Source: Dictyobacter aurantiacus
GTDB taxonomy: Bacteria; Chloroflexota; Ktedonobacteria; Ktedonobacterales; Ktedonobacteraceae
DNA: 64,000 nucleotides
Direction of reading: 5' to 3'
Assembly: GCF_003967515.1 (NCBI RefSeq)
Contig: NZ_BIFQ01000001.1
Location: forward strand, 4,278,001-4,342,000
The notes below the pieces were generated by a model. That model was not told where the DNA came from. It saw only the letters and a program-made list of their open reading frames with translations, and searched no databases. Below are positions 45,944 to 53,364 of this stretch, in pieces. Numbering within the stretch: position 1 is the first letter of the stretch; each line of letters opens with the position of its first letter. Both the position numbers and the translations under genes were made by a program.

Positions 45944-46075
45944 ATGGGAACAGTTGCGATTTTTCATGTAGACAAAATTTTAACCGCTGATCTTCAATTT
46001 TATAAAAGGAGTCTCCGTTGTCTAAGAGAAAAATGGTACGCGCAATCGAGGAACAGGAAGAATTGGAAGCGTTGA
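45944..46075 (+). CDS. Possible second short frame overlapping the RIO kinase start
   Basis: GAGAGAGAGG precedes ATG 45944 by six bases. The 43-codon frame ends at 46075 and overlaps the kinase's first 58 bases in another frame, so translation through it would cross the kinase ribosome site. It may couple or compete with kinase translation, or it may be chance. Confidence 0.25.
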   Translation: MGTVAIFHVDKILTADLQFYKRSLRCLREKWYAQSRNRKNWKR

Positions 46076-46824
46076 TGGCGCTTGACGAGCAGGAATTGGA
46101 TCCCTTGCAGTCTACATTGGACAGTTTTTTTGCTGACGGCTGGATTACTGAGATCTTACACGAGGTGAAGAGCGGCAAAGAGGCCACCGTCTATTGCTGC
46201 CGCGCCCATCCATCCCGGGGCGTGCCATACCTGGCGGCCAAAGTCTATCGCTCACGCGACAGGCGCGGCTTTAAAAACGATGCTGTCTACCAGGAGGGAC
46301 GAGTGATCACCGATCGGCGGGCGAGCCGGGCCGTCAAAAATAAGTCGGCGGCTGGTCGCGATATGCAGTTTAGTATGTGGGTGAGCCACGAGTTCGATAC
46401 GCTGACACGCCTGTATGCCGCTGGCGCGGCGGTGCCGCAGCCACTGGCCCGCACCAGCCATGCACTGCTGATGGAATACCTGGGAGGGGAGGAGAGGGCG
46501 GCCTACGCTTTGCAAGGCGTTACCCTGGAGCCGGACGAGGTCTATCCCGTCTTCGAGTTGCTGATGGATAATATCCAGCTCTTGCTGGCCAACGACGTTA
46601 TCCACGGCGATCTGTCGGGCTACAACATCATGTATTGGCAGGGCAAAGTCACCATTATTGATTTTCCGCAGGCCGTTGATCCGCGCTTCAACTCTCACGC
46701 CCTTTCCCTGCTGACTCGCGACATCGACAATATATGTAAATACATGGCCCGCTACGGTTTGAAGCGCGATTCCGCACAGCTCGCCAATCGGCTCTGGCAG
46801 CGCTTCCGAAACGCCAGACTGTAA
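46018..46824 (+). CDS. RIO-family protein kinase
   Basis: 268 residues with an atypical kinase fold. After an acidic N-terminus come the P-loop region LHEVKSGKEATVYCC, the ATP lysine K75 in YLAAKVYRS, the catalytic HGDLSGYNIM (D198, N203) and the metal aspartate D215 in IIDFPQAVD. This is the RIO1-type active site. Archaeal and eukaryotic RIO kinases act in small-subunit ribosome maturation; bacterial roles are unclear. Start is TTG 46018 with AAGGAG six bases before; ATG 46033 is an alternative. The elaborate leader suggests regulated expression. Confidence 0.88.
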   Translation: MSKRKMVRAIEEQEELEALMALDEQELDPLQSTLDSFFADGWITEILHEVKSGKEATVYCCRAHPSRGVPYLAAKVYRSRDRRGFKNDAVYQEGRVITDRRASRAVKNKSAAGRDMQFSMWVSHEFDTLTRLYAAGAAVPQPLARTSHALLMEYLGGEERAAYALQGVTLEPDEVYPVFELLMDNIQLLLANDVIHGDLSGYNIMYWQGKVTIIDFPQAVDPRFNSHALSLLTRDIDNICKYMARYGLKRDSAQLANRLWQRFRNARL

Positions 46825-46847
46825 ATCGTTCTCTCCTCAACATTGAG

Positions 46848-46900
46848 GCCAGAGGGGTGGATGTGGTCGTGATCACGTCCACTCTTCTGGCTTGCTTTTT
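46848..46900 (+). terminator. Terminator after the RIO kinase gene
   Basis: A long stem (46848-46865 with 46874-46891, a few G-U pairs) is followed by CTTGCTTTTT. Confidence 0.8.
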
Positions 46901-46912
46901 CCCCACCACACT

Positions 46913-46943
46913 TTGCTACATGCGGCCTTCATGGGCATATAAT
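46913..46943 (+). promoter_or_regulatory. Candidate promoter for the zinc-type dehydrogenase gene
   Basis: A perfect TATAAT (46938-46943) with TTGCTA (46913-46918) 19 bp upstream, about 70 bp before the start codon. Confidence 0.45.
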
Positions 46944-47011
46944 AGTGGAAAAATGTTTATATGTACTTGACGCTAGTGCTACAGGCGTGATGGAAAGGTT
47001 ATCTAGAGCTT

Positions 47012-48049
47012 ATGAAGGCGGTAATGATTACGGAACCCGGTGAGGCGCATGTGACTGAGCTGGATCGGCCAGCGCCCGGACCCGGCGAGGTGCTGGTGCG
47101 CTCACGGGTGGTTGGTCTCTCTGAGAGCGACGTGGAGCTTTTCCAGGGTAAGCGAGCACGGGGTTACTTCCACTATCCCATCGTCCCCGGTCATGAACTG
47201 GCGGGTGAGGTGGTAGCTGTGGGTGAGGGGGTCACCAATGTCGCGCCGGGCGCTAAGGTGGCGGTTGAGAGCATCTACGCCTGCGGTATCTGCCGCAACT
47301 GCCGTGAGGGCAAGACTAACCTGTGCGAGTCCGGCTATCGTGAGCTTGGCTTTACGCGTCCGGGTGGACTGGGAGAATACCTGGTGGTATCCTCCCGTCA
47401 GCTACACGTGCTGCCTGATGACATTTCGCTGGAGGAGGCCGCCCTGCTCGGTTCAGTCGCTGTGGTTGCGCACGCCTTCTTATGCACCCGGCCACGCCCC
47501 GGTGACGTGGTGGTTATCGTGGGTGATGGACCCACCAGCCTGCTGGCGGTTCAACTGGCGCGGCTGTATAGTCCGGCGGTCATCGCTGTGCTGGGTTTTC
47601 GCGCCGAGCGGCTGCAGCTTGCGGAACGCTATGGCGCGACCCATACCATCAACATGAGCCAGGAAGATACGCAGTCCCTGATCCAGTCTCTATCCGCTGG
47701 ACGTGGGGCGGACCTGGTGTTCGAGGGAACGGGACATGTACAGGCGGTTGAAGAGGCGCTCTCCATCGTCAAGCGCGGCGGCACGGTACTGCTGACCGGC
47801 TTGGAGGCCTCGATCGCCCCCCTGAGCTTTACCACCGATCTCTTCGTTTTAAACCAGATCAGCGTCTATGGCGTCTTCGGCGCCAGCACGGCCGCCTGGA
47901 GCTATGCTGTTCAGCTCTTCCTCAATGGCTCGCTGCGCCTGGCTGATCTGATAACCCATCGTTTCTCGTTGGATGAATTTGAGGATGCGCTGGACGCCCT
48001 TATCTTGCGCCATAGCCGGGCGATAAAAGTTATAATTACGCATGAGTAG
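47012..48049 (+). CDS. Zinc-type medium-chain alcohol dehydrogenase family protein
   Basis: 345 residues of the MDR superfamily. The structural zinc site is intact (C91, C94, C97, C105 in YACGICRNCREGKTNLC), the GHE motif is H61/E62, and the NAD-binding VVIVGDGPTSLLAVQLARL is present. The usual catalytic zinc cysteine in G-x-C-x-S-D is serine (S37 in GLSESD), so normal alcohol chemistry may be altered. Substrate unknown. It is followed 37 bp later by the U32 gene, probably in the same transcript. Confidence 0.88.
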   Translation: MKAVMITEPGEAHVTELDRPAPGPGEVLVRSRVVGLSESDVELFQGKRARGYFHYPIVPGHELAGEVVAVGEGVTNVAPGAKVAVESIYACGICRNCREGKTNLCESGYRELGFTRPGGLGEYLVVSSRQLHVLPDDISLEEAALLGSVAVVAHAFLCTRPRPGDVVVIVGDGPTSLLAVQLARLYSPAVIAVLGFRAERLQLAERYGATHTINMSQEDTQSLIQSLSAGRGADLVFEGTGHVQAVEEALSIVKRGGTVLLTGLEASIAPLSFTTDLFVLNQISVYGVFGASTAAWSYAVQLFLNGSLRLADLITHRFSLDEFEDALDALILRHSRAIKVIITHE

Positions 48050-48086
48050 AGTAGATATAACTTCGTCAATGTGAAAGGATCAGAAA

Positions 48087-49022
48087 TTGATGGAAGAGAC
48101 GCGCCGTTTCCTGACCAGCCTGGGGCTGCCCGCTGGCGATGTCTATGACCTGCCGACCAGTACGAAGCGTTTCCCGGATGGCGCCCAGTATCGGCTTGAG
48201 ATTCCCAGTACCGAGAGCGGTCCCGCCCTGGCCGCGATTATCGAGGAGGCCGAGCGCTACGAGCTGACCATTCATCGCATCTCTCAAGGGAGCGGTGTCA
48301 TGCTGATGACCGACGCGGAGATATTGGAGATGGCGCGCCTGGCTATCTCACAACGGATGGAGATCAGCCTCTTTGCTCGCCCCAATGCTGCCTGGGATAC
48401 CGGTGCTATGGCCGTCGCCAGCGGCGGGAAGACTGTCGCGCCCCGCCTGCGCGGTCAGGAGCAACTGGTGCACTGTCTGGAGGATGTGCGCCGGGCTGCC
48501 GCACTGGGCATACGCAGCGTGCTGCTGGCCGACGACGGCGCGCTCTGGGTGGCCAATGAGATGCGTCAGCAGGGACTGCTGCCCTCTGATATGCAGTTTA
48601 AGATCAGCGTGATGATGGCCTCGGCCAATCCCGCCTCCATTCGCCTGCTCGAAAAGCTGGGGGCCGATACATTCAATATCCCCACCGACCTGAGTCTGCC
48701 GCAGATCGCCGCCATCCGGCAGGCCGTGGACATTCCGCTGGATATCTATGTCGAGGCGCCCGATGACCTGGGCGGCTTTGTGCGCCTGTATGAGATCCCC
48801 GAGCTGATCAGGATCGCGGCCCCGGTCTACATTAAATTTGGCCTGCGCAACGCGCCCAATATCTATCCTGCCGGTACCCACCTGGAAGCGACCGCGCTGG
48901 CCCTTACGCGTGAGCGCGTGCGCCGAGCCCGATTGGGAGTGGATATCATCAAGCGCTATTATCCCGATGCCGTGATGTCCCAGCCCGGCGCCAGCGGATT
49001 GGCCATCCCGCACAATCTTTAA
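48087..49022 (+). CDS. Peptidase U32-family protein
   Basis: 311 residues, TIM-barrel-like. Motifs such as LGIRSVLLADDGALWVANEM, SVMMASANPASIRLLEKLGADTFNIP and DIPLDIYVEAPDDLGGFVRLYEIPEL (in parts) follow the pattern of U32 proteins, many of which are Fe-S-dependent modification factors rather than proteases. Cysteines for a cluster are scarce (only C129 is plain), so the activity is uncertain. TTG 48087 with AAAGGA seven bases upstream is preferred; ATG 48090 is the alternative. Its 3' end overlaps the convergent gene by four bases. Confidence 0.75.
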   Translation: MMEETRRFLTSLGLPAGDVYDLPTSTKRFPDGAQYRLEIPSTESGPALAAIIEEAERYELTIHRISQGSGVMLMTDAEILEMARLAISQRMEISLFARPNAAWDTGAMAVASGGKTVAPRLRGQEQLVHCLEDVRRAAALGIRSVLLADDGALWVANEMRQQGLLPSDMQFKISVMMASANPASIRLLEKLGADTFNIPTDLSLPQIAAIRQAVDIPLDIYVEAPDDLGGFVRLYEIPELIRIAAPVYIKFGLRNAPNIYPAGTHLEATALALTRERVRRARLGVDIIKRYYPDAVMSQPGASGLAIPHNL

Positions 49023-49375
49023 ATTCTGGCCGGTCGTTCAACCAGGATGGCGGATTGGTTTGCCGATCTATTATGGAACGCCAGGATGGTCTGTTGTTCT
49101 TGTGAGGTGCAGCCGATGAGCAGCTTTATCTCGCTGTCCCGTTTGGTCAGATCAACCGTAATCAGAATGGCGTTGATCCGCCTTTCTGGCTGGCTGCCCA
49201 GCCAGGCATCGATCCCATCACCATCACCCGAGGTCGTGCCGCTGAGATACCCGTAGTCTAAGGGATAAATAACGTCTGGATAGCGTGGGTGGGCCGTGCC
49301 TCGGGGACGATCGATGTTGATCGTGCTGCTCCCAACCAGGGTGGTTAGTAGCTGCCAGAATGCTTCATCGTACAT
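49019..49375 (-). CDS. Inorganic pyrophosphatase-like protein, short form
   Basis: 118 residues. The NIDRPRGTAHPRYPDVIYPL and DYGYLSGTTSGDGDGIDAWLG segments match the N-terminal core of family I inorganic pyrophosphatases (the E/D-rich substrate site), but the protein is well short of the usual 170-180 residues and lacks the third acidic cluster in its normal context. Short relatives of unknown activity are known. It starts six bp after HPr on the same strand. Confidence 0.75.
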   Translation of the reverse strand: MYDEAFWQLLTTLVGSSTINIDRPRGTAHPRYPDVIYPLDYGYLSGTTSGDGDGIDAWLGSQPERRINAILITVDLTKRDSEIKLLIGCTSQEQQTILAFHNRSANQSAILVERPARI

Positions 49376-49381
49376 GTTCTG

Positions 49382-49648
49382 TTATTGTTCGACAAAATTG
49401 TTCTGGATCAATTCCGCCAGTGCCGCGATGGCTTTCTGCTCGTCATCGCCCTCGGCAGTAATCTCAATTTCGGCATCCTTTCCGGCACCGACGCTGAGCA
49501 CACGCACCAGGCTCTTGGCATCCACCTTTTTTCCATTGCAGGCAACGCTGATCTTACTGTTAAATTGCCTGGCTAGCTTGACAAACTGGGCGGCCGGCCG
49601 CGCGTGGAGTCCTACCTCGCTCTGGATGCGTACGGTGTTTTGCTGCAT
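49382..49648 (-). CDS. ptsH: HPr phosphocarrier protein
   Basis: 88 residues. H15 in GLHARPAAQFVKLA is the PTS phosphorylation site, and S46 in DAKSLVRVLSVG is the regulatory serine, both at canonical positions. HPr carries phosphate from enzyme I to sugar permeases or acts in regulation. No enzyme I, EII or HPr kinase is in the window. It lies between the class II aldolase and the pyrophosphatase-like gene. Confidence 0.93.
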   Translation of the reverse strand: MQQNTVRIQSEVGLHARPAAQFVKLARQFNSKISVACNGKKVDAKSLVRVLSVGAGKDAEIEITAEGDDEQKAIAALAELIQNNFVEQ

Positions 49649-49722
49649 AACTACTATCCTCTATCTGGCCCTTGCAGGAACGATATTGTTGTATTAGTGT
49701 ATACCAATGGCTTAGTTTTTTG

Positions 49723-50385
49723 TCAATGGGTACCAATGGCGGTCTGACCGTAGCCCTCTTTCCAATGAGCATGCAGCCTGGCTACCTCTTCTGGTGGTAG
49801 TGGGACCGGTGTGCCTAGCTGTCTGGCCAGACTGTAAACGCGAGCGGTATCTTCCAGGGCGTGGGCGATCGAGAAGGTCAGTGCCAGGTTGATGCCCACC
49901 ACCATCGCTCCATGGTTGCCCCAGATGACGGCCGACCTGTCTCCCAGCGTCTGCCCCACCAGTTCCGCGAAGGCCTGCGTCCCCGATTCCTGATAGGGTA
50001 CGATCGGCACCTCGCCACCCAGGCAGGCGGCTGATTCCTGCAGGATCATCGGGAGTGGTTGATAGACAACGCCAAAGGCCGAGGTATAGAGCGCATGCGT
50101 ATGCATGACGCAATTGATGTCCCGCCGTAGACGTAAAATATGGGTATGGAGCGGCGTCTCGACCGATGGTTTCCACTTCCCCTCTATGATATTACCTTTC
50201 TCATCAACCACAGCAATATCTTCGGCGGTGAGCGTCTGGTAATCTGCCCCGCTGGGAGTGATGCATATCAGCCCGCTCTCCCTGTCACGTGCGCTGAGAT
50301 TGCCCTGGGTCGCCCGTACCAGCTGGCTCTCGTACATCTTCCTGGCATAATGAGCTACTTGCGTGCGCAAATCGTTTAACAGCAT
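49723..50385 (-). CDS. Class II aldolase/adducin family protein
   Basis: 220 residues. ATQGNLSARDRESGLICITPSG, VETPLHTHILRLRRDINCVMHTHALYTSAF (in parts) and WGNHGAMVVG are the fold and zinc motifs (HTH with a later His) shared by L-fuculose-1-phosphate aldolase and L-ribulose-5-phosphate 4-epimerase. The exact sugar is not readable. AGGAGG lies before ATG 50385. It opens the aldolase-HPr-pyrophosphatase group. Confidence 0.85.
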   Translation of the reverse strand: MLLNDLRTQVAHYARKMYESQLVRATQGNLSARDRESGLICITPSGADYQTLTAEDIAVVDEKGNIIEGKWKPSVETPLHTHILRLRRDINCVMHTHALYTSAFGVVYQPLPMILQESAACLGGEVPIVPYQESGTQAFAELVGQTLGDRSAVIWGNHGAMVVGINLALTFSIAHALEDTARVYSLARQLGTPVPLPPEEVARLHAHWKEGYGQTAIGTH

Positions 50386-50457
50386 CTACTAAAACCTCCT
50401 TCATTGGAAGTTTACCACGTTTCTTGACATAATAGTCCATCTTATACGGCCCCGAGA

Positions 50458-53364
50458 CTACTTCCTTTCCTGCGCGCGCTTCCGTTTAGCCTCTACCAGG
50501 CGTGAAGAGGTTGAGACGTTGGCCGATGCTGATTGTCCGGGTTGTGCCGCTGGAGTTTGCGGCTTGCTCACCGGGGGAGCCGCGTCGGACGAGGTTTTCA
50601 CCGGTGTTTGTGGCCTCGGCGGTGGTGGCATGGTTGCCTGCCCGGTCTGGGATGTGACTGGTGGTGCGGCCTGGCTACGCTGCCTTTCGCGTTTGGCCCG
50701 GATCGAGCTCAAGGAGGCTACGCTGGGCTTCTTATCGGCTGGCGTGGCCGTGGGCGTGGCTGTCGCCAGATGCGCGCTGGTTCTTGTTATGGCGCGTCCC
50801 CTGAGCCACTGATAGCCTTCAATGATAAAGTCAAAGTTGGCCAGGCGCCGGGCGGCGATATCGACCGGCAGGAGCAGGGCGGCCAGGACCAGGAGCCAGA
50901 ACGCCAGCGGCACCGAGGCCGATGTCGGTATCAGGCTCTGGGTAAAGGCCGACTCTGTATCGCTGGGATTCAGAAGGGTGCCACCACCGGCCTGGGCCAG
51001 CAGCTGCAGGAAGCGGGCATCGGTGCCCTGATTATGGTACTCGGGCGAATAGGGGACCACCATGCCGGTGGTGGCGGTCAGGCGGCTCTCCTTCTTATTG
51101 GCTCCCTGCCAGGTTACCTGCAGCAGATATCCTCCTACCTGTTCGGCCGGAAAACTGCCTTCCCAGCGCTCGGGCGCGGTCGGCTGCAGATTGATATTTT
51201 GCTGTGAGAGATCGGGTCCAATGATGTGCACCTGGACCTGCTGTTGGCCGCCCTCGGCGGTCGTGCCCGGTGGCAGGTCGACCGTCAACTGACCCTGTCC
51301 ATTGTTGACCTTGCCATTGATGGTCATGCCCCCATCATTGGCGGCCGGTAGAGTCCAGGTGACGACATTGGCCCACCACTTCGGGGCATCGCTCCAGCTG
51401 AGCCAGTTCTTGGTCCACAGCCCCAGGGCGTCGCTGGTCCAGGCCGCCACGCGTCCCAGGCCATATTGCCAGACCGCCAGCACCGGATCATCCAGATGGC
51501 TGACCAGCACCATCTGGGCGGCCGGCTTGGGGGTGGTGGCCACGTAGCCATTGAGGGTTGGCAGGACGGTGATCCCGGTCAGGATTGGATGATTGCCGAC
51601 CACTGCTGGATTGAAGCTTTCGTTGATCAGTGAACGGCGCGCGGCCCGCTGTGTCTCTTTCAGCAGTATCTGGGGGATAATGTTAGGATTGTCGGCGCGG
51701 TAGAAGCGTCCCTTGCCCCACTGGGCGATATTCTGCATGGTGGCCAGGTCTTCATTGCTCAGGGCGTTGGTCTCAACCGTCGAGACGGTGATGTTCTCGT
51801 TGGCCAGCCTGGTCACCTGGGGCGCGTAGTTATCGTAGGCGTCCCCATCGCCCAGCAGGATGATATGCTTGATTTTGGCATCCGTATGCAGCAGCTCCTG
51901 TTCGGCGTTGGCGAAATCGGGATTGTAGCTGGGAGGATCGACCGGATTGATATTGTCGATGGCCTTATCGATCGATTTTTTATCGGTGACGTGCTGCATC
52001 TTGATGCTCAGGGTGCCATATCCCCCCGAGATTCCCACCTGGTCGCGCGGCGTGAGTAGTCCCACTACCCCTTTGGCGGCCTCTTTCGAAATATTGATCT
52101 GTACCTGCTCTTCCAGGCTCTCGACGATCAGGACGACCGCGATGGAAGGGGTCTCTTTATGTTGCGGGATATCCATGCTGACCGGCAACACCTGCTCCAG
52201 TGGTGTATCTGTGTAGCCTCCCACGCCATAGCTGTTCTGACCGCCGCTGACCACCAGTCCATGCCCCAGGTCGCGTACAAAGGACTGCAGGATCTGCATG
52301 CGTGTATTGCCAAGCGCGATGGCGGGCACATCGGCCAGGATGACGCTGCTGTAGGGTACCAGGCCATCCAGCGTGGTTGGGATGTCGCCAGGAGTGGCCA
52401 CCGAAACGTCGATATGGGTCGCCTGCAGGGCCGCCACGATGTTATGCCCGCTCCCCGGCTGCCCCTCGACGACGAGTATCTTCGGCGGTCCTTGCACATT
52501 GACAAAGGCGGCTGCCTCATCGTTCTGGGTAATTGAGTCCCTGGGCGCCTCTAGCGTAATGCGGAAGGTATGGAAGCCGACCGTTGGCGACTGCATGTCG
52601 ATGCTCAGATCCTGCTCGCCCACTGAAAGGGGAACTTTCTGCTGCGAGATGATCGTTGAGTCCAGGTAGATGCGGGCCGTCGCCTGCTGGGCGACGCTAC
52701 TATAGATTCTGGCGTGCAGCTTGAAGTGCTCGCCGGTATGGAGGTTGGTGGGCGCGTCAAAGCTATCGACTCGGACGTCGTCGCTATTGACGGTCGGAAG
52801 GGCGACGATGTCGAGCCGGATACCCTGCTGCTGTAAGAGCTGGGCCTCCTGCTGCGCATCCTCTAGATTTTGCTGGCCATCGCTGAGCAGGACGATGTGG
52901 CGCTGGCTATTGGATGGGAGGATGGCCGCCGCCAGGCGCAGGCCAGCTGCCAGGTCGGTATAGTTGGTGTCCGGTGTCGATTCAAAATGTGAGAAGTCGA
53001 TGGTCGCCGATTGGATCGACTGCTCTACCAGGGCATTGCGCCCGACGGCCACGATGCCAACCTGGTCATCGGCGCGTTTATGCCTGACGGCCGATCCGAT
53101 CCACTGCTCAATAAAAGTGCGCTGCGGACCCGTGCTGGCCGAGATGTCGCCGACGAAGACCGTGGCCTGGCGAGAGACTGGCATCGCCCACGCGGTTCCG
53201 GCCAGGGCCAGGATGACACAGACGAACAGCAGCAAACGCGCCGCCAGGATCAGCGCGCGTTGCTGCCTGGGATACGGAAGCGACATGCGTTTCCAGGTCA
53301 GATAGACCAGGATAGCGATGGGTATGAAGAGTAAGAGTAGCAGTGGCTGCTCAAATGTTAACAC
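50458..53364 (-). CDS. Large membrane protein with VWA and glutamine-amidotransferase-like domains
   Basis: 968 residues. Two N-terminal membrane helices (about 8-24 and 38-60) precede a VWA domain with MIDAS DISAS. A central region (about 300-400: KILVVEGQPGSG, VILADVPAIAL, GLVVSGGQNSYGVGGY) has the fold pattern of class I amidotransferase-like domains, and a second VWA-like segment (SIAVVLIVESLEE, HIILLGDGDAYDN) follows. A late helix (near 830-850) anchors the C-terminus; the cytoplasmic tail is Lys/Arg/Pro-rich. Large parts would face outside. It is the last gene of the MoxR-VWA operon and overlaps the previous gene by 14 bp. Confidence 0.82.
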   Translation of the reverse strand: MLTFEQPLLLLLFIPIAILVYLTWKRMSLPYPRQQRALILAARLLLFVCVILALAGTAWAMPVSRQATVFVGDISASTGPQRTFIEQWIGSAVRHKRADDQVGIVAVGRNALVEQSIQSATIDFSHFESTPDTNYTDLAAGLRLAAAILPSNSQRHIVLLSDGQQNLEDAQQEAQLLQQQGIRLDIVALPTVNSDDVRVDSFDAPTNLHTGEHFKLHARIYSSVAQQATARIYLDSTIISQQKVPLSVGEQDLSIDMQSPTVGFHTFRITLEAPRDSITQNDEAAAFVNVQGPPKILVVEGQPGSGHNIVAALQATHIDVSVATPGDIPTTLDGLVPYSSVILADVPAIALGNTRMQILQSFVRDLGHGLVVSGGQNSYGVGGYTDTPLEQVLPVSMDIPQHKETPSIAVVLIVESLEEQVQINISKEAAKGVVGLLTPRDQVGISGGYGTLSIKMQHVTDKKSIDKAIDNINPVDPPSYNPDFANAEQELLHTDAKIKHIILLGDGDAYDNYAPQVTRLANENITVSTVETNALSNEDLATMQNIAQWGKGRFYRADNPNIIPQILLKETQRAARRSLINESFNPAVVGNHPILTGITVLPTLNGYVATTPKPAAQMVLVSHLDDPVLAVWQYGLGRVAAWTSDALGLWTKNWLSWSDAPKWWANVVTWTLPAANDGGMTINGKVNNGQGQLTVDLPPGTTAEGGQQQVQVHIIGPDLSQQNINLQPTAPERWEGSFPAEQVGGYLLQVTWQGANKKESRLTATTGMVVPYSPEYHNQGTDARFLQLLAQAGGGTLLNPSDTESAFTQSLIPTSASVPLAFWLLVLAALLLPVDIAARRLANFDFIIEGYQWLRGRAITRTSAHLATATPTATPADKKPSVASLSSIRAKRERQRSQAAPPVTSQTGQATMPPPPRPQTPVKTSSDAAPPVSKPQTPAAQPGQSASANVSTSSRLVEAKRKRAQERK

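Larger units (their letters stand above)
45549..46017. other. 469-bp regulatory region upstream of the RIO kinase gene
   Basis: It holds a 33-bp palindrome, a 25-codon leader frame, two intrinsic terminators and a second short overlapping frame. The elements are listed separately. Confidence 0.65.
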
